Source of the DNA: SGZJ01 sp949372955
Lineage (GTDB): Bacteria > Bacteroidota > Bacteroidia > Flavobacteriales > Flavobacteriaceae
Direction of reading: 5' to 3'
Length of the DNA stretch: 10,375 bases
Assembly (NCBI GenBank): GCA_949372955.1
Contig: CASIAX010000019.1
Coordinates: 1-10,375, forward strand
In this document: positions 1-6,475 of the stretch, piece by piece
How positions within the stretch are numbered: the stretch's first letter is position 1
Layout: each line of letters starts with the position of its first letter
Translations under genes and position numbers: made by a program
Notes under the pieces: model-generated
Told to the model about the DNA's origin: nothing
Seen by the model: the letters and a program-made list of their open reading frames with translations, nothing else
Databases searched by the model: none

Positions 1-244
1 AATCAACCATGTCTGTCATAGAATCATGAAACTGTAAGAATTGAACCTTATTAGTTCCTGGTTCTTCAAACACGTATGATCTTAGATCCTTCACATCCAT
101 CGCTGTTTTTACAGCATTCATCCAATGAGTGACCATCATTGTAAAGTTGTCTTTGGAGTCTGTCTCGATTTCATTAACCACCATGATTTGGGAATTTACC
201 AAAGTTGATGCTGAGATTAATAGTGTAAAAATTAATTTTTTCAT
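1..244 (-). CDS. Secreted protein of unknown function, 3' part missing (runs off the window)
   Basis: This reading frame starts at ATG 244 on the minus strand and stays open to base 1, so only the first 81 codons are visible. The first ~19 residues (MKKLIFTLLISASTLVNSQ) look like a Sec signal peptide cleaved before or at Gln, so the product is probably periplasmic or outer-membrane associated. The mature part reads as strand-helix-strand (VVNEIETD, then a helix from about residue 35 to 55, then RSYVFEEPG and VQFLQFHDS). That order resembles one unit of a dimeric alpha/beta barrel (ABM/NIPSNAP-like), as in the gene 29 bp upstream, with which it probably shares a transcript. The fold assignment is inference from pattern only, and no catalytic residues can be named. 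Confidence 0.75.
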   Translation of the reverse strand, partial: MKKLIFTLLISASTLVNSQIMVVNEIETDSKDNFTMMVTHWMNAVKTAMDVKDLRSYVFEEPGTNKVQFLQFHDSMTDMVD

Positions 245-273
245 TGTTTTTATTTTTAATAGTTGTGTTTACC

Positions 274-1032
274 CTAGTTCATCATTCCTGAAGAAAGCTG
301 CGGCATTAATTGAAGTGTTTCTGTTTTTTCACCATACATTTCTAAAGATGCATCGAAGTTATTAGCATCCTCATCCCATGATCCCCAGCCAAATAGTTCA
401 TTATAGTCATCTTCCCAGCTAGTTTCTCTTGATTTGAATACTTGTTCATAGCTAGAAAACCCTACAACTCTTACAAATTGGTTTTTACTCCCTCCGCTTA
501 CTAATCTAAACAAAGTAGCTTGAGCATCCATCTCTCTTAATTCCATCATTTTGGTAATTCTTGACATCAGCCTTCTAAAGTGTAACACTTTGTCTGCTTT
601 GACCTCGTACACCGTTCTTGTGATGTATTTTGACGGAATGGTCGTAGTTGGATCAAAGTTATAAGATTCATTTTTTAGACGCACCCATCTTTTCTGCCCT
701 TGCTCACTGGCAATATATTTACCGACATTATCATCCCAATAAGCCGCCTCAATAGAACGGTCTAAATCATAGTCTGCTGGTTTTTTGTTCGCCTCTATAC
801 GCTCATAGGCTCCACTAAATGGACCGGTAAGGACCTTGTAAGTTATAATCCCCGACTCAGGAGTTGAATTGAATGTTTTTGTTTTTAGTGCTACAGCGGC
901 TTCAAATTTTTGAACTTTGTCTGCTTTTGGGGTGAAACGCCACGTATTCCAGTATTCTCTCTTTGCGTTTCGTTGCCCAAAAACTAACGTTGAAAGACAA
1001 AGGGTTAAGATAATAATTAATTGTTTTTTCAT
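274..1032 (-). CDS. Secreted protein with two internal ABM/NIPSNAP-like repeats
   Basis: The 252-residue product begins with a signal peptide (MKKQLIIILTLCLSTLVFGQ), so I start it at ATG 1032 rather than the in-frame ATG 1122, which would put 30 hydrophilic residues before that peptide. The mature protein contains two similar units of about 55 residues offset by 109: residues 27-82 and 136-192 both carry KADKV (36-40 and 145-149) at the start of a helix, followed by a strand ending in a Y/F-x-R-I/V turn. This suggests an intramolecular pair of dimeric alpha/beta barrel domains, a fold used by small monooxygenases and by non-enzymatic stress proteins. The C-terminal third is rich in Asp, Glu and Trp. 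A promoter-like sequence lies about 125 bp upstream and a second secreted gene follows 29 bp downstream. Substrate and role are unknown. Confidence 0.8.
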   Translation of the reverse strand: MKKQLIIILTLCLSTLVFGQRNAKREYWNTWRFTPKADKVQKFEAAVALKTKTFNSTPESGIITYKVLTGPFSGAYERIEANKKPADYDLDRSIEAAYWDDNVGKYIASEQGQKRWVRLKNESYNFDPTTTIPSKYITRTVYEVKADKVLHFRRLMSRITKMMELREMDAQATLFRLVSGGSKNQFVRVVGFSSYEQVFKSRETSWEDDYNELFGWGSWDEDANNFDASLEMYGEKTETLQLMPQLSSGMMN

Positions 1033-1156
1033 TTTAAAATTATTTAAGGATTGATTATATTGGGTTGATTTAGAAATAATACTGCTCTCTAGCTTTAAAA
1101 ACAACTCCGAAGATGTTGTCACAAATTTAAAGCAAACGGATTCGTTATTTCATCTT

Positions 1157-1185
1157 CAAATATAATTAATAGTTTTTAAATGCAA
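1157..1185 (-). promoter_or_regulatory. Bacteroidota-type promoter for the secreted-protein pair
   Basis: On the minus strand a TTG (1183-1185) is followed after 18 bp by TATATTTG (1157-1164). This fits the Bacteroidota housekeeping pattern TTG-N17-23-TAnnTTTG. Transcription would start near 1150 and give a leader of roughly 115-120 nt before ATG 1032. The gene-free stretch 1033-1334 otherwise holds only this promoter and the upstream region of purU, in which I see no convincing plus-strand TAnnTTTG box and no hairpin. Confidence 0.5.
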
Positions 1186-1334
1186 CTGATTTTTTTCAAT
1201 GAAAATTGTACTAAACACCTAATTAATCCCAATCAAATAGGCTTAAAGCTTAATTAAATGTAAAAAATGGGCTTTGAGCTCAATCCAATAAGCAACTAGG
1301 AGAAAGTTTTTTTTATTTTACTTAAATTCACTGT

Positions 1335-2189
1335 ATGAAAAAGATTACTATCCTAATTCATTGTAAAGATCAGCCTGGAATTATTGCAGCTGTAACTAAT
1401 TTCATAGCTTCTAAAAACGGTAATATCGTATACATTGATCAACATGTGGACCAGGAGCAGCAGGTGTTTTTTATGCGATTAGAAGGGAAATTTGAGGAAG
1501 CTTCTTACAATAGTTCAGACTTTAAAGTTGAATTTGAAAAAACCCTAGCCACCAATTTTAAAATGAATTGGGAGCTATACACCTCCGCCTACAAGCCTAA
1601 AATGGCATTATTTGTCTCTAAATATGATCATTGTTTGTATGATATTTTAGGACGCTATAAGTCTGGAGAATTGGATTTAGATATTCCCTTAATTGTGAGT
1701 AACCATCTAGACCTAAAACCAATCGCTGATAGCTTTGAAATTCCTTTTTATCACGTCCCTGTTAGCAAAGCAACCGCAGCGGAGGCAGAAACAAAACACC
1801 TATCACTTTTGTCAGAGCACCAGATAGATTTCATTGTACTAGCACGCTATATGCAAATTGTGCCAGAAGGAATTATAAATAAATATTCTCATAAAATAAT
1901 AAACATTCACCACTCCTTTCTTCCGGCGTTTGTAGGTGCAAAACCCTACCACTCAGCCTATAAAAGAGGGGTTAAGATTATTGGAGCCACTTCACATTAC
2001 GTTACGGCTGAATTAGATGCCGGACCTATTATTGAGCAAGATGTCACTCGAGTGTCACACACGCATTCAATTAATGACTTGGTTTCAAAAGGAAGAGATT
2101 TAGAAAAAATAGTTCTCTCAACTGGAATCAAATTACATGTGGAACGCAAAGTGATGGTTTACAATAATAAAACAGTGATTTTTTATTAA
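1335..2189 (+). CDS. purU: Formyltetrahydrofolate deformylase
   Basis: The enzyme hydrolyses 10-formyltetrahydrofolate to formate and tetrahydrofolate in the cytosol, balancing one-carbon pools and supplying formate for formate-dependent purine synthesis (family knowledge). The 284 residues match the usual length of about 280. An ACT domain occupies about residues 3-80 (ITILIHCKDQPGIIAAV opens it) and a formyltransferase-fold domain occupies about 88-284. The expected catalytic triad is visible: Asn190 and His192 in the NIHHSFLP motif and Asp228 in the ELDAGPIIEQD motif. GAKPYHSAY (201-209) and GATSHYV (217-223) are also typical. The ACT domain fused to this fold separates PurU from the purine enzyme PurN, which lacks it. 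The start ATG follows an AT-rich leader without a Shine-Dalgarno sequence. The CDGSH gene lies 25 bp downstream and is probably co-transcribed. Confidence 0.95.
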   Translation: MKKITILIHCKDQPGIIAAVTNFIASKNGNIVYIDQHVDQEQQVFFMRLEGKFEEASYNSSDFKVEFEKTLATNFKMNWELYTSAYKPKMALFVSKYDHCLYDILGRYKSGELDLDIPLIVSNHLDLKPIADSFEIPFYHVPVSKATAAEAETKHLSLLSEHQIDFIVLARYMQIVPEGIINKYSHKIINIHHSFLPAFVGAKPYHSAYKRGVKIIGATSHYVTAELDAGPIIEQDVTRVSHTHSINDLVSKGRDLEKIVLSTGIKLHVERKVMVYNNKTVIFY

Positions 2190-2214
2190 CTAATTAATTT
2201 ATAACTAAAATATC

Positions 2215-2400
2215 ATGGAACAAAACTCCACTCCTACAATACAAGTCACAACTTCTGGGAAGGTCGTAGTCACAAATGCCAAAGACGTTCTTTTACTGGA
2301 CGGAGAAGGAAATGCTATAGCAACACGAAACCGGTTTACGCTTTGCAATTGTGGTAAAACTCAAGACGGGCCTTTTTGTGACGGCTCACACAAGCAATAG
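2215..2400 (+). CDS. CDGSH iron-sulfur domain protein
   Basis: This 61-residue protein carries one complete CDGSH motif near its C-terminus: Cys44-x-Cys46-x2-Thr49-x3-Pro53-x-Cys55-Asp-Gly-Ser-His59. In this family (mitoNEET and bacterial relatives) the three Cys and one His bind a redox-active 2Fe-2S cluster. A short beta-rich N-terminal part (residues 8-42) completes the single-domain form. There is no signal peptide or membrane segment, so it should be cytosolic. It sits 25 bp behind purU in the same direction and ahead of a hairpin, so a two-gene transcript is likely. A functional link to one-carbon metabolism is not shown by the sequence. Confidence 0.93.
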   Translation: MEQNSTPTIQVTTSGKVVVTNAKDVLLLDGEGNAIATRNRFTLCNCGKTQDGPFCDGSHKQ

Positions 2401-2417
2401 CCTTAGTGAAAACTAAT

Positions 2418-2453
2418 AAATAAGCCTTCACAATAAATTATGAAGGCCTATTT
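2418..2453 (+). terminator. Hairpin ending the purU-CDGSH transcript, likely bidirectional
   Basis: Arms 2418-2430 and 2441-2453 pair over 13 positions with a single A-C mismatch around a 10-nt loop. The stem is flanked by A-rich sequence on the left and T-rich sequence on the right, so it can terminate the plus-strand transcript and also the lipoprotein gene that converges from 2476 on the minus strand. Confidence 0.75.
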
Positions 2454-2475
2454 ATAATTATCTTAAAGGAGTGTG

Positions 2476-2850
2476 TTACTGCCTGTACATCGTTGTGAAC
2501 TCGTCATCTCCTTCTTCATCTCCGCCCACTAACATCGTATCTTGATCTATCACAGAATAATAAAGGATTACTAGCTCATCTGGCTCTGAGTCATAGTTTA
2601 AATTAATTTGAGTATCCGTTGATGACCAAGAAAAGGTTGATAGTAGGTTAGGTGGTATTGCTAAAGCTCCTGTAGAATCCGAATTAAGTACGAGTTCAAC
2701 TTCAAATTCCGACCCAATATCGTCTTCTGATTCAGTAATATAACCGGCCCAAGTCCCTACAAGAACAAAACTTGTCTCTTCATTATTATTATCGTCATCA
2801 CTGGCACAGGCAAAAGCTAAAAAAGCAAAAACAAAAAATAGTTTTTTCAT
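2476..2850 (-). CDS. Lipocalin-like lipoprotein
   Basis: The 124-residue precursor has a short signal peptide ending in a lipobox (LAFAC, Cys15), followed by Ala-Ser-Asp-Asp-Asp. In Bacteroidota, acidic residues just after the lipidated Cys commonly act as a surface export signal, so display on the outside of the outer membrane is plausible. The mature part begins at about residue 31 with LVGTWAGYI, the G-x-W start strand typical of lipocalin-like domains, and continues as alternating strands to a C-terminal FTTMYRQ. It is very acidic. It stands between two terminator hairpins and so is probably its own transcription unit. Ligand and role are unknown, and the lipocalin-like label rests on the pattern alone. 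Confidence 0.82.
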   Translation of the reverse strand: MKKLFFVFAFLAFACASDDDNNNEETSFVLVGTWAGYITESEDDIGSEFEVELVLNSDSTGALAIPPNLLSTFSWSSTDTQINLNYDSEPDELVILYYSVIDQDTMLVGGDEEGDDEFTTMYRQ

Positions 2851-2899
2851 AATACGTGAATTTTAAGTTTAGTTAATAAAAAATATGTGCGAATTGAAA

Positions 2900-2935
2900 A
2901 ACAAACGCTTCGCAAAAAATTGTGAAGCGTTTGTT
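2900..2935 (-). terminator. Rho-independent terminator behind the NTF2-like gene pair
   Basis: Arms 2900-2913 and 2922-2935 form a 14-bp stem around an 8-nt loop, with one G-T wobble or C-A pair depending on the strand. On the minus strand the stem is followed by TTTC and lies 12 bp past the stop codon of the lipoprotein gene ending at 2948. Confidence 0.8.
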
Positions 2936-2947
2936 AGATTCCTTTAA

Positions 2948-3481
2948 TTACTTAATCTCATCAGCTGCAAGGACACGTTCAGTTACATAAAACATTTGAA
3001 CTTTCCCGTTTGAGATAAGAGCATCGTGAACTTGACCCAATTTAACTTCTTTGCCTTCAACTGTTAATGTCAATTCATGTCCAGAAGTTACCCATTGGCG
3101 TAATTCACCTTTCTTGTTTGTAAACTCATTTTCAATAAGGTAACTAGTTTTCCATTTTGGTGATGCATCGGCAAACCAGTTTGTTAAAAACTCGAGGTGA
3201 GCATCACTGCCTTCAATAACCTGGCCATTAGGCGCATATGCTTTGAAGCCTTCCTCAGCATTCAAACTTTTAATAGTTTCTAAATCCTGGTCGTTATGGG
3301 CTTTAATATAAGTTTCCCAAATCGCTAAGTTGGACATATCTCCACTATAAAGAGGGGATTTAGTACCATCATCTTCGATTTCATAGCCAATAGCCTTAGG
3401 AGTATTAACATCTATCTTAGTTGTTGTATTGCACGAAATCAATACGGCTGTCATTAGTAGGGTAAAAATTGATTTTTTCAT
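2948..3481 (-). CDS. NTF2/SnoaL-like lipoprotein
   Basis: The 177-residue precursor has a signal peptide with a lipobox-type ending (LISC, Cys17), so it should be lipid-anchored. The segment from about residue 52 (LAIWETYIKAHNDQDLETI) to 165 follows the NTF2-like order of a long N-terminal helix, a pocket-forming loop region and four antiparallel strands ending in KVQMFYVTERV. SnoaL-like proteins of this sort bind or isomerise small hydrophobic ligands, but many exported examples in Bacteroidota have no known activity. It lies 31 bp after another NTF2-like gene in the same direction and is followed by a strong terminator, so the two are probably co-transcribed. The pair may be an old tandem duplication that has diverged strongly. 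Confidence 0.82.
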   Translation of the reverse strand: MKKSIFTLLMTAVLISCNTTTKIDVNTPKAIGYEIEDDGTKSPLYSGDMSNLAIWETYIKAHNDQDLETIKSLNAEEGFKAYAPNGQVIEGSDAHLEFLTNWFADASPKWKTSYLIENEFTNKKGELRQWVTSGHELTLTVEGKEVKLGQVHDALISNGKVQMFYVTERVLAADEIK

Positions 3482-3512
3482 AATGTTAAATTGATTTTAT
3501 TTATAGATTAAA

Positions 3513-3989
3513 TTATTGTTTTACTGGCTTAGAAAATTGATTCATGAAAATGATTTTATCTCCCTCAAACATGAAAGCCTCCATCCATGCAAAGGCAGAC
3601 TTTTCTCCAGTTTCCGTGACTACAGTAGCGTTATCCCATAACAACACCCACTGGTCACCGTTGTCACCAACTACAGAAAGGTTAACCCCTACTTGGTAAT
3701 CCAATATATCCATTTTAGAGTAGACCTCTTTTAAAAAACTTAAAATAGTTTCTTTTCCCTGCATAGAAGAGCCGTCGTCAAGATTAAAAGTAATGTCATC
3801 ATGTAAAAACTCAGCAACTTTTTCATAGTCTTTGCTTATAATATGCTGATGCATTTCTTGTACTAATAACACTTTGGATTCTGAGCCCATTTTAAACGTG
3901 TCAAGGTAGGTTGCTTCGTAGATGTAATCTGACTGTGCTGTAGAGGCTAATCCTAGAGTTAAAAAAAGTACTGTAATAAGATTTTTCAT
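3513..3989 (-). CDS. Secreted NTF2/SnoaL-like protein
   Basis: The 158-residue precursor starts with a Sec signal peptide (MKNLITVLFLTLGLASTAQ) and has no lipobox Cys, so unlike its neighbour it should be soluble in the periplasm or secreted. From about residue 38 (VLLVQEMHQHIISKDYEKV) to 156 it follows the NTF2-like layout. The helix is followed by FLHDDITFNLDDGSSMQGKE, a typical DUF4440/SnoaL-like segment, and then by strands rich in Trp and aromatics (QWVLLWDN, AFAWMEAFMF). The gap to the acyltransferase gene upstream is only 50 bp with no clear hairpin or promoter box, so read-through from the 5312-5339 promoter is possible. Function is unknown. Confidence 0.82.
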   Translation of the reverse strand: MKNLITVLFLTLGLASTAQSDYIYEATYLDTFKMGSESKVLLVQEMHQHIISKDYEKVAEFLHDDITFNLDDGSSMQGKETILSFLKEVYSKMDILDYQVGVNLSVVGDNGDQWVLLWDNATVVTETGEKSAFAWMEAFMFEGDKIIFMNQFSKPVKQ

Positions 3990-4039
3990 TGTGATTGTAT
4001 TTTTAAGTTGTTTTTTACAATTTAATAAAAAAAGATAAA

Positions 4040-5287
4040 TTATTTAATATCTGAAAATTTTATTTTTTGTTTAATGTCTTGAAAAGGTTGTTCTATAAAT
4101 AAATACATCAAGGTGGAGGCGAAAATGATCGCTACAATTGAAATAAATGAATTTGACAAAACAATTTGTACATCCGATAGCTTGCCTAATGCAAATTCAT
4201 TGAATTTTGGAAAAAACCAAAACATAAACATCTCATGAAAAAGATATGCAGAGTAAGAGATTTGCGAAATTGGATAGAAAAATTTCATTGACAAAAACCT
4301 ATTGATGGGCCTCACAATTTTAGTATCTAAATACAAGCAAGAAAAAATGATGAACATAACCGCATATGAAAATAGCTCACGATGAATGATTTCATAAAGT
4401 CTTGGAACATTGTTTGAGACACCGTCAAAAATGGAGCTTTTTAGTGGGGTCCACTGCCCTAATGAAACACTAGATATAATAATAAAAACAAGGAAACTAA
4501 AGCAAAAAATAACGTTTGCTAATGACTGTTTATTAGCGAAAAAAGCCTTTAATTTTTCTGGGTAATATATATTAATATAAGCCCCAATAACCCCGCAAAG
4601 CAACCCGCCGTATCTCAAATGCGTAAGCATATAATAATCCCAGAACCAATTCATCCAGTCTTCATCCAAAAAAGAAGACTTAAAAGGAACCTGAAAATCA
4701 TGAATATTTACAGAATAATGGTAGGTTAATACAATTGTTATAAAGGTTAAAACAGCAAAAGGAATGACCTTTTTTTTAAACAATGGTAAAACAAATGCGA
4801 TCAAAAAAGGAATCACAATATAAAACTGTTCTTCAATAGCAAGTGACCAGGTCCATCCCATATAGGAACCTCTTACATAATTATTTATATACAACAAATT
4901 ACTCCATGCAGATTTCCAGCTATCCCCTTCAATAAAATAAAGGCCAATAATCATTGCAAAAACATATACCGGAAGCAACCGCAAGACGCGACGAACATAG
5001 AACTTTTTAAAGTTAAGTCGATTTCTCTTTTTGAACTCTTTAAAAAGAATAGATCCTATCAAAAAACCACTTATGACAAAAAATAGATCTACCCCCAAAT
5101 CGCCTTTAGAAATCCATATTAAAAATGGATTTTCAAAAATTCTATCCCCAACAGAAGTGAAGTCGTTATATTGAAACAACCAAGCATGAAAAATAATAAC
5201 CCATAAAACAGCTATGGCTCTTATTCCATCTATAGGTTTATAATTCTGAGAAGGTCTTGAAAATAATCTTGAAAAATAACTAGTCAT
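4040..5287 (-). CDS. Acyltransferase-3 family membrane protein (OafA/YrhL-like)
   Basis: Members transfer acyl groups such as acetyl to sugars of O-antigens, capsules or peptidoglycan from within the inner membrane (family knowledge). The 415-residue protein has about ten hydrophobic segments. The family's key R-x10-H motif is present as Arg23 to His34 (RAIAVLWVIIFH), followed by GDLGVDLFFVISGFLIG, the Arg-rich YVRRVLRLLPVY, WSLAIEEQFY, and near the end YSAYLFHEMFMFWF. I start it at ATG 5287 instead of 5332 because the promoter -7 box (5312-5319) lies inside the longer version and because the motif spacing fits. No glycan-synthesis genes are adjacent, so the substrate cannot be inferred. It may lead a transcript with the two NTF2-like genes. 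Confidence 0.92.
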   Translation of the reverse strand: MTSYFSRLFSRPSQNYKPIDGIRAIAVLWVIIFHAWLFQYNDFTSVGDRIFENPFLIWISKGDLGVDLFFVISGFLIGSILFKEFKKRNRLNFKKFYVRRVLRLLPVYVFAMIIGLYFIEGDSWKSAWSNLLYINNYVRGSYMGWTWSLAIEEQFYIVIPFLIAFVLPLFKKKVIPFAVLTFITIVLTYHYSVNIHDFQVPFKSSFLDEDWMNWFWDYYMLTHLRYGGLLCGVIGAYINIYYPEKLKAFFANKQSLANVIFCFSFLVFIIISSVSLGQWTPLKSSIFDGVSNNVPRLYEIIHRELFSYAVMFIIFSCLYLDTKIVRPINRFLSMKFFYPISQISYSAYLFHEMFMFWFFPKFNEFALGKLSDVQIVLSNSFISIVAIIFASTLMYLFIEQPFQDIKQKIKFSDIK

Positions 5288-5311
5288 TAGTATATTGATA
5301 TTTAAAAAAAG

Positions 5312-5339
5312 CAAATATACAAAAACTTTCAAAAGGCAA
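5312..5339 (-). promoter_or_regulatory. Bacteroidota-type promoter of the acyltransferase gene
   Basis: On the minus strand TTG (5337-5339) is followed after 17 bp by TATATTTG (5312-5319). The predicted transcription start near 5305 leaves a leader of about 18 nt before ATG 5287. Confidence 0.6.
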
Positions 5340-5381
5340 TTGATTTTTAAATTTAGAAAAACAGCTAAATATTGGAGTTAT

Positions 5382-5433
5382 AAAAAAAGCCCTTACATCT
5401 CTGTAAGGGATTTATAACTGACTCCTCCTCTTA
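5382..5433. repeat. Degenerate third copy of the tRNA-Asn 3' end plus terminator (att-like remnant)
   Basis: This 52-bp stretch matches the 6313 and 10160 copies of the tRNA-Asn terminator and the tRNA 3' end with few mismatches. The hairpin cccttaca-tctc-tgtaaggg (5390-5409) is perfect here, and the text then runs through the CCA-equivalent (tga instead of tgg) and the acceptor and T-stem 3' strands (ctcctcctctta). It stops matching before the T loop. No tRNA can be encoded. The simplest reading is the far end of an older insertion at the same tRNA gene. It could still act as a minus-strand hairpin upstream of the acyltransferase promoter. Confidence 0.7.
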
Positions 5434-5553
5434 TTCAAAGTTACAGCAGAGCTAAAATTTTTTGTGAATTAAATCACACCACAATAAATAACCTAATTCT
5501 CAAAGAATTACAAAATATTTGCAGTAATTTAGATTTTTGAAAATTATTTATAT

Positions 5554-6291
5554 TTGAAAAAAGCAAGGTTTTATCTAGTTAGGCTTCCCATTATATCAAT
5601 TACAATATTCTTTTTTTGTTGTGTTATTGCTGCTTTAATTCACCCAGGATCTCACAAAGAAATTATTGGCTATCAATCAGACTACTACTCTTTTACCCAT
5701 AATTTTCTGAGTGAATTAGGAAGTTTAAAAACAAATACAGACGAGACAAATCCAGCTATTATTCAAAAAGATAATACCCCGTCCATGCTTTTATTTAATG
5801 GGAGTTTGATTTTAATTGGGGCAACATTAATGCTATTTTACTTTAATTTTAAAAAAGTGTTTGGTCTTATTGAGGACTCTAGCAAGTCAATATTTTATTC
5901 TAAAATCTCCATGCCTGTAGGGTTACTCGCTGGATTCTTTTATGCTGGAGTTGGATTGGTACCTCACGATCTTCATTTTGAGGCGCATGTGTTTTTTGCA
6001 AATTCTGCCTTTCTAACTCTTTTCATCCTTTGTATTCTTCATAGTCTTGCGGTTTACCATTCTAACTCACTCAGCAACTCCTATGTGCTAGGATATGTAG
6101 CCTTTTGTGTCGTGCTATTTATTTATTTGAGAATTATATTTTATGGCCCTCAGATTGGTCCTGGGAAAATATATAGTGAAACAGATCTTATGCTACAAGT
6201 GATCGCTCAAAAGTCAATTGTATTGACATTTATGGCTGCCATTGTTCACCAAGTTTATGGATTTAATTTACTCTTGAATAAAAAAAGATAA
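5554..6291 (+). CDS. DUF998-like integral membrane protein
   Basis: The 245-residue protein has about six membrane segments (near residues 11-29, 80-96, 119-137, 148-167, 178-197 and 219-238). Sequence marks resembling DUF998 are NFLSELGS (50-57) and the GLVPHDLHFEAH stretch (134-145) in a loop after the third segment. No function is established. The start is TTG at 5554, as no ATG lies between the in-frame stop at 5530 and this codon, and MKKARFYLV is a sensible N-terminus. The bases TATATTTG (5549-5556), which match a -7 box, overlap this start, so the true transcription start is unclear. The gene sits alone between two copies of the tRNA-Asn 3' end, so it may be cargo of an earlier insertion. 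It faces away from the tRNA. Confidence 0.8.
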   Translation: MKKARFYLVRLPIISITIFFFCCVIAALIHPGSHKEIIGYQSDYYSFTHNFLSELGSLKTNTDETNPAIIQKDNTPSMLLFNGSLILIGATLMLFYFNFKKVFGLIEDSSKSIFYSKISMPVGLLAGFFYAGVGLVPHDLHFEAHVFFANSAFLTLFILCILHSLAVYHSNSLSNSYVLGYVAFCVVLFIYLRIIFYGPQIGPGKIYSETDLMLQVIAQKSIVLTFMAAIVHQVYGFNLLLNKKR

Positions 6292-6311
6292 AACAAAACT
6301 TCTTCATACTA

Positions 6312-6420
6312 CAAAAAAAAGCCCTTACATCTCTGTAAAGGCTTCATAACTGGCTCCTCCTCTTAGGCTCGAACTAAGGACCCTCTGATTAACAGTCAGA
6401 TGCTCTAACCAACTGAGCTA
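6312..6420. repeat. attL: left 109-bp direct repeat of the tRNA-Asn 3' region
   Basis: It is identical to 10159-10267 at 108 of 109 positions (C at 6345 versus T at 10192) in the same orientation, offset by 3847 bp. It includes the tRNA terminator hairpin with its A/T tract (6313-6343), the CCA end and everything in the tRNA up to, but not including, the 5' acceptor strand. Beyond 6420 the sequences diverge at once. This is the pattern left by site-specific integration into a tRNA gene, with the original chromosomal 3' part displaced to this side. Confidence 0.9.
6351..6420 (-). pseudogene. tRNA-Asn fragment lacking the 5' acceptor strand
   Basis: It is the same as the intact tRNA at 10198-10267, including the GTT anticodon and encoded CCA. 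The seven-base 5' acceptor strand is replaced by unrelated element sequence (6421 onward), so the acceptor stem cannot form. The promoter is also absent. It should not be counted as a second tRNA gene. Confidence 0.85.
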
Positions 6421-6454
6421 TTGATTACCAGTGTCTTGTACAGATAATTAAGTT

Positions 6455-6474
6455 TAACTGTCTAAGCACTGCCA
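6455..6474 (+). repeat. Arm-type repeat inside the left end
   Basis: taactgtctaagcactgcca here matches taactgtctatttactgcca at 10089-10108 (17 of 20) in direct orientation. It lies 35 bp inside the left core repeat and ends one base before the integrase start codon. Paired direct repeats just inside both ends are what an integrase arm-binding site would look like, and binding here could also repress the integrase gene. Both roles are inferred. Confidence 0.5.
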
Positions 6475-6475
6475 A

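Noticed and set aside
129..365. Plus-strand ORF of 78 codons
   Set aside because: It lies antisense across the start of the partial secreted gene and the end of the 252-aa secreted gene, both of which have clear signal peptides. Its composition is low-complexity Phe/Ser/Leu.
1033..1122. Longer N-terminus of the 252-aa secreted protein
   Set aside because: The extension would bury the signal peptide behind 30 polar residues.
5288..5332. Longer N-terminus of the acyltransferase
   Set aside because: The best -7 promoter box (5312-5319) lies inside it, so the mRNA would start after the upstream ATG.
6351..6420. Second functional tRNA-Asn
   Set aside because: The 5' acceptor strand and promoter are absent.
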